In this document: positions 11,277 through 24,160 of the stretch, piece by piece
How positions within the stretch are numbered: position 1 is the first letter of the stretch
Layout: every line of letters begins with the position of its first letter
From: Quillaja saponaria
Taxonomy: Eukaryota > Streptophyta > Magnoliopsida > Fabales > Quillajaceae
DNA: 64,000 nucleotides
NCBI GenBank assembly: GCA_029379385.1
Contig: CM055610.1
Location: 19,245,422 to 19,309,421 of the forward strand
Direction of reading: 5' to 3'
The notes under the pieces: model-generated
What the model saw: the letters and a program-made list of their open reading frames with translations, nothing else
Databases searched by the model: none
Told to the model about the DNA's origin: nothing
Program-made: the position numbers and the translations under genes

Positions 11277-14200
11277 ATGTCTAAGAATAAAACCCTGGCA
11301 ATCTTTCTATACCCATGTGCTTTTATCTTCTCAATCACCCTCATTTTAGTTGCTTCAGCCTCGTTGCCTCCATCTGCTATCTACCTTCTCCAATTCCATG
11401 ACAGTCTCCCCCAAAATTCCCAGCACCTTTTGCAGTGGAACCATTCTAATTCACCATCTTCACCTTGCCATTGGCCAGGAGTTTCTTGCTATCCCAACAA
11501 GGAATTTCAAGTTAAGGATTTAAACCTCTCGGGCTTTGGACTTTCTGGTGTACTAAACAGCTCTATTTCCTATCTCTGCCTCCACAAACATTTGATCTCT
11601 CTTGATCTCAGTGGCAGCAATTTCACTGGGCCAATCCCTCAGTTGCTTGGGAACTGTGGGCAGCTTAATACCATCCTTCTAAATGACAATGGCTTTGAAG
11701 GGTCAATCCCTCCTCAGCTTTTTCAATCAAAATGGCTTTCAAAGATTGATTTGGGCTACAATTCTCTTACTGGTAGTATTCCCCCTGAGGTAAGTTTCTG
11801 CATCAATCTTGAATATATCGGATTATACAATAATTTTTTGGTTGGAGAGGTTCCAAGTGAAATATTCTCTCTACCAAAGCTGAAGTATCTTTATCTAAAT
11901 ACCAATAACTTAACTGGGTCTTTACCAGATTTTTCACATTCTTGTGCTATATCTGAAATTTGGATCCATGAGAATGCATTTTCTGGATCCTTGCCTAGTA
12001 CTTTGAGCAATTGCCACAACCTTTCTATGTTTATAGCATCAGAGAACAATTTTAAAGGGGTCATTCCTCCTGAGATTTTCAAGGGTCTTTTACAACTTGA
12101 AGTTCTTTATCTTGACAAAAACCATCTTGAAGGGGAAATAGCAGATACTTTGTGGGGGCTTGAATGGTTGCAAGAGCTTGTCCTTTCAGGGAATAGTCTC
12201 AATGGAAGTATAAATGAAAATATTGCTCAATGCCATCAGCTAACCCTTATTGCTCTGTCTGGAAATAAGCTGAATGGTCAGATTCCTAAATCAATTGGAA
12301 GTCTCAAACACTTGAACACTTTGTTTCTCTTTGATAACAAGCTTGATGGTCCATTACCTCCTGAGCTTGGAAATTGCAGTTCTCTTGTTGACCTTAGACT
12401 TCAGAATAACTTCATTGGAGGAACATTTCCTCCTGAGATTTGCAATCTTGAGAATATTGAGGTTCTTTTGCTGTTTAATAATAGAATTGAAGGTCGTATT
12501 CCTCAACAGATTGGTGAGATGAGTAGCCTTAAGGAGTTGGCTCTTGTATAACAACCATTTAAGTGGCAAAATCCCATCTGAAATCACCCTTTTAAGGAAA
12601 CTCTCATTTCTGTCTTTAGCTCAAAATAATCTATCTGGAGAGATGCCAGCAGAACTTGGGAAGAATTCTCCTGGTCTAGTCAAGTTGGATTTAACTTCAA
12701 ACCATTTACATGGGCCTATTTCTTCCAGTATTTGTACAGGCAATAATCTTTCAGTTCTGGTTCTTGGTAACAATCGTTTCGACGGGAGTTTTCCTATCAA
12801 AATTGGAAAATGTTCATCTCTTCGGAGAGTGATTCTCAGTAATAACCTTCTGCGAGGTAGCATACCAGCAAATTTGGAGCAAAACTCTGGAATTTCTTAC
12901 TTAGAGGTTCGAGGAAACTTGCTTGAAGGAATAGTACCATCAGTTTTTGGACTTTGGAGCAATCTATCAATGCTTGATTTTTCAGAAAACAGATTATCAG
13001 GTTATGTACCACAGGAGCTTGGAAATCTTGAGAAACTTCAAATTTTAAGAATATCTTCTAATAGGCTGACAGGGAGCATTCCTTCTATGTTGGGGCATTG
13101 CACAAAATTGATAAAACTGGACCTCAGCTACAATTGTTTTTCAGGTAATATTCCTCCAGAGATCACATCACTTGCCAGATTGCAAAGCCTTCTCCTTCAA
13201 GGGAACAAATTTGCTGGACCTATTCCTGACAGTTTCTCTTCCACCGAGAGTCTCCTTGAATTGCAGCTTGGAAGCAACCTGCTTGAGGGTCCTATTCCTT
13301 GCAGTTTGGGTAAACTTCACCATTTCAGTTCAGTCCTAAATTTAAGTTATAACAGGCTATCAGGAGAAATTCCAAGATGCCTAGGCAATTTAGAAAAGCT
13401 ACAAATACTTGATCTCTCAAGCAATGATTTTTCTGGAGACTTACCATCTGAACTAAATAACATGATCTCCCTTTCCTTTGTGAACATATCATTTAATCAG
13501 CTCTCAGGAAAACTACCAACTACTTGGATGAAAATGTTGGTTTCATTTCCAGGGTCTTTTCTTGGCAACCAAGAACTCTGCTTGCTAGATAGTCAAACCA
13601 AATATTGTGGTGAACAGGGAAAAGTCCATGCAAGAAAAAAAGTGCAGGCTGCTGTAATTCTCGGGGTGGTAATCTCACTGGCACTAATCTGTGCTTTAGT
13701 TTACGTACTAGTGTTTAGATGTCTAAAACAAAAACCTACTCCTTATCGGTCTCTTGATAAATGTCAATCTAGAACTGAAGATTTACCCGAGGATCTAAAA
13801 TTTGAAGATATTATGCGAGCAACAGAAGGTTGGAGTGACAAGTATGTCATTGGGAGAGGGAAACACGGGAAGGTTTACCGTATGGAATCAATTAACTCAA
13901 GGAAGAAGTGGGCTGTCAAGAAGGTGGATATGTCTGAGACAAACTTCAACCATGAGATGAGGACATTGAGTTTGGTTAGGCACAGAAATGTGGTGAGAAT
14001 GGCAGGGTATTGCATCAAAGATGGATATGGTTGCATAGTGACAGAGTACATGCCTGGAGGAACCCTTTTTGATGTACTTCACAGAAGTGAACCTCATTTA
14101 TCATTAGACTGGGGAACTCGATATCAAATTGCTCTTGGTATTGCTCAAGGCCTTTCTTATCTTCACCATGATTGTGTTCCACAAATCATTCATAGAGATA

Positions 14201-14818
14201 TAAAATCGGATAACATCCTAATAGATTCTGAAATGGAACCAAAGATTGGAGATTTTGGGACGGCCAAGCTAAAAAATAATTCTGATTCAAGCTCAGCAAG
14301 GTCTACAATTATAGGAACTCTGGGTTATATAGCACCAGGTTTGTCGAAACTTAAAAGTTTTTTTTTTTTTGTCCTTTTCTAAAATTTAAAGCATTGGTCA
14401 CGAAAAAGTTGCATGTTATCATTTTTGCTTTGTGTTTTCCATTTACAATTCAGAGAATGCATACTCGACACAGTTGACAGAAAAATGTGACGTATACAGT
14501 TATGGAGTTATTCTTCTGGAGCTTCTTTGTAGAAAATTGCCAGTAGATCCTTGCTTTGAAGAAGGCCTAGATATTGTCTCCTGGACTAAGAAGAAGTTGC
14601 AGGATAGTGACGAATGCCTTTGCTTTCTTGATGAGGAAATTAGCTACTGGGATAAAGAAGAACAACAAAAGGCACTTAGGCTGTTAGATTTGGCTGTTGA
14701 ATGTACACAAGTAGTGGCTGATGCAAGACCCTCTATGAGAGATGTTGTAGCATTTCTCATCAAGTTGAATGATAGGCATGAAAAAAGTGTATATGTGGGA
14801 CAAACTTCGAAGTCCTAG
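11277..14818 (+). CDS. LRR receptor-like protein kinase (subfamily XI type), frameshifted
   Basis: Plasma-membrane receptor with an LRR ectodomain and a cytoplasmic Ser/Thr kinase. The best resemblance I recall is to PEPR-like members of LRR subfamily XI, but the ligand is unknown. Visible in order: a signal peptide (first ~27 residues), an LRR N-cap with a CHWPGVSC motif, more than 20 LRRs, a membrane span near 13640-13725, then the kinase. The kinase has the P-loop IGRGKHGKVY from 13849, catalytic Lys at 13918-13920, HRD at 14191-14199 and DFG at 14251-14259. One GT-AG intron (14339-14453) splits the APE motif, and the last exon is 14454-14818. The reading frame breaks near 12546: the first frame stops at 12549-12551 and the next LRR continues in the +1 frame from 12547. 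One surplus base explains it. All catalytic residues remain, so this is either a very recent pseudogene or a sequence error. Confidence 0.85.
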
Positions 14819-15792
14819 CTCAAAATACAAACTCTTTGTTTCTCATTGTTCTTGGTTTTCTACAAGTGGGTTCTGGGTACCCCTACAAGTCTCGTGAAAT
14901 TTGAGCTTCTAATTTGATCCTTTGAACTTTCACGTTGTTTTATGAATGCGGATAATCGAATCTTTTAACAGGAGAACGGGTACTAGAAGCAAAAAGAAAA
15001 ATGTGCCAATCTGTACATATGTTTTGGATAGACTGGCACTCATTCTACAGATGCTTGAAAAAATCTGCCAAAAAGGGTACACAGAACTGTTTCTCTCCGA
15101 CAAAATCCAGTCCAATTCTCGGGGAAACTTGGTGCAGGTGTGTCAAGGAATTTAGATGCCCACCTTACAGCTGATCAAGCAACTCAATGAACTCACTGTT
15201 ATCAAAGAAAAAAAAATGTAGCATGAACTCACTGCAAACCAGGGATAACAAACCACAACCACAAACTGCGGAAAGCCTATGTTCCATTCAGAGAACTTTA
15301 AAGTTTAGGGAGTATAAACAATCATCATAAATGTTTTGAAACTTGAACATATCATGATAGAAATACATAACAAAGAAAATATTCTAGGACAAGCCTTTTC
15401 CAACAACTGGTTTGTTCCTTCAGATGTGGCGGTCAAGATTTGGATGATTTCGCTATCATCAAGTTATCAGCCACAAGAAAAAATTAAGACATTTTTCTGA
15501 TGCGCAAAATTAATATTCCAATGCTTCTGTTTTCTGTTAGTTGTGAGGATAAGGCCTATGTTGAATAGTCAAAAAAATCTAACAACTAGGTAGAATAATT
15601 TCATATATCACCTCCCAGACACCTTTGATCATCAATTCACCATAGCTACAAAAGATGAAATCTCAATCATCAATATTTGAAATACAATGCCCAACTTTAT
15701 AACAGTACAGAAAAAGAAAAGACAACTAGGATAAATGAGAAAATCCACTAAAGGAGCCACAACATTGAATTACATCAAGATGGTGAATCATC
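14819..15792. other. Convergent intergenic stretch
   Basis: The region lies between the receptor kinase stop and the stop of the small membrane protein gene on the other strand. It should hold both 3' untranslated regions. I see no gene; the short open frames have no recognisable content. Confidence 0.5.
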
Positions 15793-18700
15793 TTATTCTG
15801 TTGCTTCCGCATGTTGTGAAACTTCGGTCTGTTTGAATTTTTCTAGAGAAGAAATCCGCTGGTCCAGTGACTCATGGAGGCCTTTCATCTGGGGAAACAA
15901 AAATAATAATAACAAGTATCATACCAAACTGCATAAGAATAGTAAAGGTACAATATGTATGCAATCAAACGCTACCCACCCACTTTTTGCTTCCCCTGAT
16001 AAAAGGAAGGGAACAAGAAGGTGGGAGGTGCTGGGTGATGGTCCAATATATTGTTATGGGAACCCACCAAAATGCAAATGGAAAATGCAAGAAAGCTTAT
16101 AGCCAAGAATTGGGAAGAGATGGATACACTTCAGCTTATGTCAACACTCAACAGAAGTGACACAACCTAATTTATAGGAAAGTTCGTTTTAGCCAAATCA
16201 AACTATACATTAAGAGTCACATGAGTGCATATGATGGGACCATAAGCATGCAACGACTGGAAGCATATAGTACTGGGAGGCTATAATTACTTAAGTCCCA
16301 CTATTTGCACCGATTTCCAATTACGCAAGTACTGCAATTCAACTATGAAATGGATTGTACTTGCTTCAATCAGTATGGAAACTACTAAATCAAAACAAAT
16401 AAAAAAGAAGTATGGAAACTATTTGCTAAGAATGACATCTGACAAGTAGTAAGGAAACAAATGTTTAAAAAAGGAAGAGCAGAGAATGTAGCCCATAGTA
16501 CAATAATATGACCAGCAGACCCATGTGGTTTTTATCAAGGATTTATGTAGCAGATCATTTACATTTCAGATAAATGCTTGTCGTGTTTGTCTATGTATGA
16601 GCATTTGAAATCAGAAATGCATCTTAAATATCTGACAGAGTGACATAGGCATTTGCCTGAAACCACAAGGAAGAAAAAGCGCCATTTCATAATGACATGG
16701 CAGTACATTCAGAGTTTAGATGTATGTCTTGTGTTTTTGGCTACATACAACCCATTGGAAACCCTCAATTTTAGCAAACTCCCACTTACCTCAACAACTT
16801 CATCAACCACCCTTCTAAAGCAGTATGTTCATAAATATGAGTTCCCCTAAATGACCCCCTCCCCCCAAAGAAAAGAAAAATGAAAGGGAAGTGGAAGATG
16901 CTTATCCTGATACAGTATGAAGATATAAGAAAAAAATAAAAATAAATTGTGGCTTCTTCTTGTGAACGCTATCACAGATGAACCACCAAGTAATCCTCTT
17001 TCATTAACCCACAACTTCAACCACAGCTCTTATTTCTTGGCCAAAAAATGTCACAGCTCTAAATCATTAGAAGTACATATCTCTTATAGCTGTCTATTTT
17101 AGATTCTGCAATTAAGCAAGCATTATCACCACAAATGTATTACCCCCTAGAGACTGCTAAAACATTTTTACACCATTTGTTGCTTTGATCAACTCCAATA
17201 CCTTCAGATGCAATGGGATCAAAAAATTAGAACGAAGATACAAGAGACAGGCAAGAAGCAGGACCTGCAGATTGTAAAACATGGAAGAGAAGAATTTCTC
17301 ATGGTTTGCGAGAAGACATGGAAAGTATCTGATAATCTCATGATACATAAAGTATGTGATAGTACCAGACCTCCCCTCCACTTGAAAACTGTCATGTGTC
17401 TTGGGATTAAGTAATGACCGAGCGGACATGTAGCCATGACAAGTAAGAAAGCATCCACATGTCCCCAGTGCCAAACAATTCCCAAGCTTATGCATACGTA
17501 TTTGCTCACTAGTATAAAAAGCAACCAACATTCAGCATGTCTCTGGAATCTCTACAACTAATCTTCATCAATTTCCTACTCTGAGTTCACAGTTACTTAA
17601 TTGTCAGAGAATCCCAGGCCGTATCCAGGCCACTTACTTTCATCCATTATAGGAATCAAGTCTGCCCAAAATCCCATCATCATCCCACCAGGGCAAACAA
17701 GTTGTACACACATTCCTTCCGGTTAAACTTAGTTTTAACAGTATGTTTCACACTTTGGAGGGAAACAAACAACTTAACCAAAATACTCACAACAGAAAGA
17801 AGACGCAATCTTAAACATATTACACATGTGGAGCTTGAACCAAAACAAAATGCTAAATCTATTAGCGATTATTAATCCCAACAAAGTAAGGTCCTTCTAG
17901 GGAGATCAGGAGAGAACAGTCATCTTGGGCATTTTTGCATGAAGTGATTGCTATCAAGGATTAAATCTAATACCTGCACTTCACAGCCCAAAAAATTTTC
18001 CACTCGACCAAGAAACAGGCCACATAACTTAATAGTTAATACAAACAATGCAGTCAGCCGTTGCTTTTTTGTTCCCGTTGAACCATGCACATACACCACT
18101 TCCACTATCAGGACCCAACCAAGTTTATCACATAAGACACACATATTCAACAGCTACACCATTTCACTACAAAGTTGCATAATGGAATCAAAATCTATAG
18201 TATAACCTAAATATGAAATAAGAAGTTGGGAAAAAAGATCAACAATTATTCTTCCACGGACCATTCCGATTTCTTCAGAAAAACGCATGGCAATGATGAA
18301 AACCATAGCTATAGGCATTGCATATGAAAATCATTTACCTATAACGACATTCAGCTCAATTTAACAGGTAAAAAAAATGCCCACCCTCTAGAAATACTCC
18401 CATAGAATTTGCAAAATACTATAAAAAAAACTTAATTAACACCATCATCGTGAACATTAATACTGGATCACCCGCTCCCCTACAACGAAAGGTTTGAATC
18501 TCCACAAATTCCTTAAATGGATTTTGCAAATGCTAATTAATTCAAATTTTTAACTTGAAAGTGACATATGAATGGCAAAGGGAGAGAGAAAAAAGAAAAA
18601 CAAAAATGCCCAAATGGTGGACAAAAAATAGACCCAAAAATCCAAAATTGTTTTGGGAAAGGGAGCAGAAGAAAGAGGCATAGGTACCTGTTGAGCAATG

Positions 18701-18810
18701 GATTCCTGTGCAACCTTGTAATCCTTGTGAAGGATGTACAGACCAACAAACGACGACGTTGCAGCCCCTGTGAAGAAAGATACCAATCCCACTCTCAGAA
18801 GGTAACCCAT
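15793..18810 (-). CDS. 72-residue single-span membrane protein, uncharacterised, conserved in plants
   Basis: Two exons on the minus strand, 18688-18810 (41 codons) and 15793-15888 (31 codons plus stop). They are joined in phase 0 across a 2.8-kb GT-AG intron (CAACAG|GTACCT ... CCCCAG|ATG). The first exon encodes MGYLLRVGL then a hydrophobic stretch (about residues 7-27, FFTGAATSSFVGLYIL). The second exon encodes an amphipathic tail beginning MKGLHESLDQRISSLEKF that could form a short coiled coil. I remember similar short proteins in plant genomes annotated only as transmembrane proteins; the function is unknown. The gene starts head to head with the GIF gene, 405 bases apart. An upstream in-frame extension exists, but the ATG at 18808-18810 fits the family start. 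Confidence 0.75.
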
Positions 18811-19215
18811 CTTTCCTTCTTCCTCTCTCTCGAGTCTCTTCCCTGTTCGTCTCCTCTGTTTCTCAATGGTCCTACGGTCTCGGACCTTCACAAAACGATG
18901 TCGTATAGTGTTCAAAGCCAAACGTACGGAAACCACGTGTTATATTTATAATTATATGCGCCTCATTACTACGACGTCGTTGCAACGTAGTCCCAAGACA
19001 GCCTTTGGGGTCCTACCTTCCCTCGTTCGCTTACCGCCTCCCAGTGTAGACTGTAGAATGCGGAGTATATATACGCGCACACAAAAATGTGACACCACAG
19101 CACCAAAGAACAAGAGGGTTTGGATCACATTGGACAAGTTGTTTCCTTGGAAAATTAGGGTTAGGGTTAGGGTTTTTAGGGTTTGTGCCTTGAAGAGAAG
19201 CAGCAGTGACCAAAG
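18811..19215. promoter_or_regulatory. Bidirectional promoter between small membrane protein gene and GIF
   Basis: Only 405 bases separate the two divergent start codons. For the minus-strand gene there is a G-box CACGTG (18934-18939) and a TATTTATA box (18943-18950). For GIF there is TATATATA at 19066-19073, a palindromic ACGACGTCGT near 18969-18978, and a run of telomere-like motifs just before the ATG. The element roles are inferred from sequence alone. Confidence 0.55.
19155..19184 (+). promoter_or_regulatory. Telo-box cluster in GIF leader
   Basis: Three consecutive TTAGGG units followed by TAGGGTTT. The motif TAGGGTTT (reverse AAACCCTA) is the plant telo-box found near starts of genes active in dividing cells, and can recruit telomere-repeat-binding factors. 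Its presence would suit a growth-related coactivator gene. Confidence 0.6.
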
Positions 19216-22138
19216 ATGTTCAACGGTGAAACTTCTTTTCCTACTGACACCAACCTCACAACCGAGCAAATTCAAGAGGTACTGGGTAACACAAATCAAA
19301 GATTGTAACTTTTTACTTATGCTAAATTATTTGTGCTTGTTTTTGAGGTTTATGTATGCTAAATGTGTTTTAGTATGCGTTTTATGGGTTGAACTATGTT
19401 AGCAAATTGAATGTAACATGAGGCACGGCATATTTTGAGTAGACTAGTTTTTAATTTAATCTTTTCCTATGAGTGTTTATACATGAGGTTAATCATCTTT
19501 GGCTGAAATGTTAATGTAAGAAACACAAAACTGAGGCAGAATTGGGACTTTTCTTGAATAATAAGTTACCACTATTCTCTTTATCAATTTCACTAAAATC
19601 GTCTAGATCATAGGCAATGGGGGAAATCCTGATTTTCTGTTCATGCTTGTGTTGATAAGCTATGTAACTTTATTTAAATTCAATCTTTGAAACATATCAT
19701 GCATTTTCAGATTAAACAAGTTTGTTCTGTTGCTGTTTCAGAATGTGTAATCTCATGTCAGTTTCTAGTCGGGTTATGCCATTCAAACCCCAAATTGCAA
19801 CCCTTATACATTCCACGCCTTAATTATGTACTTTCAGTCATTTGACAATCGTAACTATATCTTATGGTTAACCAGTCCTTATAAGAATTACTTTTGAACA
19901 AATACAGAGTTCGAAGTTTTGGGTTCAAAATTCGTTACATATCAATCTATGGTACTCTTACATCTTGCTAAGAGGCATCAAAATTGTCGCAATGGAATGT
20001 TGATCTATTTTTCATAATGACATCTTATTGATATAAGTCCATTCAGAAGGCTAGATGACAAGGTTCCAGTTCAGATTTTTACTACTAAATGCATAATATC
20101 TTTGTTAAGAATTAATAGTGTGCAACTTAATTATACTTCAAGAAATTGTTGTTAGACTTTCACTTTCGTACATTTAAGATTGGCAATGTCTTATGCTTGA
20201 TGCAGTACCTGGAGGAGAATAAACAATTGATTATCACAATAATGAAGAATCAAAACCTGGAGAAATTCTCTGAGGTTGCCCTGTGAGTAACACACTAACT
20301 AGAAATGTTTCTTTTCCCTTATGGAATATGGCCTCAATGTCCAGTAATTTTTTCGGTTCTCTTGATTTCTGTTGCAGACAATGTAGTTGTCCCTGATTGG
20401 CAGAGATGCTGATGTGTCTGATATATGACAAATAATTCATTGTGCTTCTTCATATAAGATTGCATCAGTTTACCAACTTTTAAGAGAGAGACCTCAGTGG
20501 ACTTAAATTGTTTATTACTTAGATTCATTATTATTTTGTTAGGAGGTAGGAGCCATGTATCATGCCTAGACCCGACACTTGTAGGTCAACCCAATTTTGA
20601 CCTCTTTATCTCTTGTTCAGGACAAATTGGAAAATTAACTACACTTAATTGGTCAACTTGTTAGTTTGTAAGAAGTTTATCCATACTAATGAAAAGTTGG
20701 AACAGCAAAATTAGTATGGTAACAATCTTGAAATAGTTATATCCAGATCTCTGAAGAATTAACTTGTATAACTTGTTTGGAGAAAGTAGAGGTATGAAAG
20801 TGCCAGTTAAGATTTGACAATTAGTGTTTCTCAGTGTGGTTGACAAATTAACTATCATATTCATAGGTATGCTTTACCTAGCTACTGATACTATGGAGGT
20901 GTTTGGTATGCCGACATATTTACTCCGGCACTTGAGATACCCAATATCCTTGTTGCAGGTGCAAGACGTCGGCAATTGGTATACCATCTTTTGATGGGGA
21001 ATGCGAAAATGATATGCCTGCCATGCATCAAATGCTAAAATAGGGGCATCCAGAGCTCACTCAAGAGGTGGGAATCTTTAATGCCTGCCCCTCACAAATA
21101 CTAAATTTGAAGTTGGGATTCCAAGATGTCTATATTCTCAATCATGTAAACCTACTAGTTGTTGTAAATTGTACCAAATATAAGAAAATTACATACCCAA
21201 GCATGTGATACCTGGGAATCTTGGTGCCCAAGCATCCTTGTTCCCCTGTTCAAAGAAGAAGCATCCTTCTTTTCCACATACCAAATGCCCCAACATGTCT
21301 TGGTAAAAGGACATGCAGCTTGAGTGTGAGAAAGTGCAAATGAGGATTTTCAGGAAAAATGATTGAAGGGGAGCTGGCGTGTGTTCCTTATGTTAGATTT
21401 AATGTCTAGTCATCTAAGGTGTTACAGTTCTTTCATTTGGGTCTCTTTTTCTTGTCTTACAACTGTACAACTACATAGGATGTGTATTTGTGTCGGTATA
21501 TGATCTGGTCAATGTTGTCTTTACCATCATGGATTATCATCTGTAACACGGATACTAGCATTCCTGACTGTTCCAAGGCATGTTACTTGATACAGTCATC
21601 AAGCCTTGCTTCAGCAGAACTTGACGTACCTGGCTAAAGTCGCTGATGCTCAAACACGAGAACAAACAATGCATCCTCAGGTGGGTCCCTTGATTAATTG
21701 TTCTTGTACTTCTAAATAATCTACTGTTCAATAGGAACTTTTGCTTACTTTCTTGAAAATGAGTAGCTACCATCCCAGTCTACAGTCCAACAAGGGAACG
21801 GCATGCATCACCCTCCGTTAGCAATGTCTAAGAAACAATCAGATTCATCTGCCTCGCAGTTGTTTTTCCAGTTGAATGATCAGCAGCAACAACAACATCA
21901 GCCATACTTCTTACAGCAACAGCAAAATCAGCCAGTCTTCTTACAGCAACAGCAACTCATTCAAGGGGAGATGAGCAAGATACCCGGTGGCACCAGCAGC
22001 ATTTATCAGGCCATTCAAACTGGATATGGGAGCAATTTTTCAGATACACAGGGAAGCAAGCAAGGCTTAGATGCGGCTGCTGGTTATTTTCTTGGGAAGT
22101 CAGTTTTTGGACATAATGGCGGAGACTCAATACCATAA
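19216..22138 (+). CDS. GRF-interacting factor-like coactivator (SSXT/SNH domain), divergent
   Basis: Nuclear coactivator family (ANGUSTIFOLIA3/GIF, related to human SS18) that binds the QLQ domain of GRFs and recruits SWI/SNF remodelling complexes. Four exons: 19216-19278, 20206-20282, 21596-21680 and 21767-22138, with phases 0, 2 and 0, totalling 198 residues. The SNH domain runs from about residue 12 to 66 (LTTEQIQEYLEENKQLI ... HQALLQQNLTYLAKVADAQ). The C-terminal half holds Q-runs (about residues 106-135), then a Gly/Ser-rich tail. It differs from standard GIFs: an unusual N-terminus, EVAL where AN3/GIF2/GIF3 have ECA plus a polar residue, and no Met/Gly-rich tail. It may be a specialised or relaxed paralogue. 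It lies 16 kb from the GRF gene. Confidence 0.85.
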
Positions 22139-24160
22139 GATGATAAGATTCTGAGTATCACACTCGTATTCTGACAGTTTAAATTGATCATAGTCCTTGT
22201 TGAAGTACAATACATCTCTACAACTTCCGTAATAGGTTGGCTACTGGCATTACTATAGTCTTTCTGGCACAAGGCTAGTTATCATTCTACATTTAATTCC
22301 CTACTTAAGTAGTTGAACCTTGTATTCTTCCCAGTAGTCCTTTTTGGATCTAAGTTTGTCAAGTACAACTTCGGTTCAAAGAAGGAGCAGTTTAAACACA
22401 GAATGTCTTGTTTTGCTTTTAATTATTTTTATTTATAGTGGACAATCACGTAGCACAAATTTGTCGATGTTTAGTTAACCATCAAAAGACCTGTCGCTAA
22501 ATTTGATGATGCGACTATCTGGTTTCTCCCTCAGAAATCGTACGAGAACTTGGCTGTCTTAACCTCAATCGTGATGCGGTGCTGCAGTAATTTTATAATG
22601 TACCAGGATTCCTTTTGCTAAAGGCTTCCAGCTGTGGTGCTCTTCAGGAGTTTTGTAATTCTCGATTAGTAATCCAACATCAGTAAGATTTGAAAATTAA
22701 CGCTATCAAGGCCTCGTACCAATTAACTAGTTTTAAGAGATTCCCCACATCAGGAAGAGGACACCATCCATGTCAAAGTCAACTTGAGCTTTTAACCTAT
22801 TATTTAGACATGGTTGTTGAAGTACAGTGTTTCACCAAGCTGGAAAGTGTGTCAGTCTCTAGGTTTTGCAAAACCAGTGAGGGCAGTAACAACAATCAAC
22901 AACCTTTTTGCTTTCTGCAGTAAGTGTCGACAAATTTGAGTAAAAATTTGAAAGTATCCATTAAAAACACCAACAAAAAAATGGAATGGAGAGATAAATA
23001 GGAGCTTCCTACTTCAGAAATTAAGAAGTTTATATTAAACCTTTAAGGGATATCAAATGCACAGCGTGCATGAATATCACCTCAATGCAGAGAAATTGAG
23101 CGCAAGGCCCAAGTGTAGATAAATCACAGAACACACCAAACAGTAAAGAGGTACAAGAAATAACAAGGAAAAGGAAAAATAAGAACTTTTTGACAATTCG
23201 AGTAACAGAATGGTATAGGACGCTGAAGATGCTTGTGAAGTCTTCAAGAAAACACTCTCAAAAACCCTGTAACCATCGCCCATATGCTTGATCAGCAAAT
23301 TGGTGCACATGAAGGTCCACAAGATAAACATATGCAGCCTGTCAAAACCACATAAATAAATTGAAAAATATGCTAAAGCAGAAAGCAGTTTCTAACAAAT
23401 TATAAAGTTAAAACCTACTCCCCTAACAATGAAAATCAATTAATGTTATTCTGGCACATCTATTCACTGAATAGTAGCCAGCAGTATCAAAATATTATAA
23501 CAAAATGGATTTATCTGCAGTACCTAGTACCAGCGGCCCCAGAAAGGATAAAGACCCTTGAAGCCACATGTATCATCGTAATATTTATAACATTAAATAC
23601 TCGAACCTGAACCAAATTGATAATCATGAGTGTCCACTACAAGTTTAAGGACCTCATGGCTGTATTCATAACCTTGATACTACCAGCATCACTACCGAGA
23701 AAAATCAATTGGATGAAAATGTAGTGTGAAAAGTAAACTCTTGATTCAACAGTAAATAGTTGGCTTCACGTTCATGAAACTATCATAAGAATAAGAAAGT
23801 TATGCCAACACACTGTTGACATATCACTCCACAAAAGAATAAGTAAATGCTAAAAGGATTAGAAAAGAGGGTTCGGCTTATGGCATTAAGCCAAAGAAAC
23901 TGTGACTCTCAGACAAATAGCCCTATGACTACAAACTACAAAAATAACGATATATTGACAAGGAGGTGCAAAAGTCTAAAGACCATATGTTGATAACATA
24001 AGCTACACACCACACCTATATTTGCCATAAATTGAAGGAAATATAGGGACAATTTAGCTCAAAAGATATAGGGATTGCCAAAAGAATCAAGCGAGATGCA
24101 ACATGAAACAATTTAGCTCAAAAGATAAACCAAGTTCTATAATTTCAGTGAGCAGACTTA
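22139..24160. other. Convergent intergenic stretch (GIF and coiled-coil gene 3' flanks)
   Basis: Contains the presumed 3' untranslated regions of both neighbours. No additional gene is recognised; open frames at 22690-22923 and 23077-23331 look accidental. Confidence 0.5.

Noticed and set aside
12544..14382. Second half of the receptor kinase as a separate gene
   Set aside because: The frame opens with TTG in mid-LRR, with no ATG, signal peptide or promoter; it is the continuation of the upstream frame after a one-base shift.
17157..17531. 124-codon minus-strand frame
   Set aside because: It lies inside the 2.8-kb intron of the small membrane protein gene and shows no family likeness.
18470..18510. 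Possible tRNA T-loop (GGTTTGAATCT)
   Set aside because: No matching acceptor, D or anticodon stems around it.
19155..19184. Interstitial telomere array
   Set aside because: Only three TTAGGG units plus two telo-boxes; too short for a telomeric remnant and placed like a promoter element.
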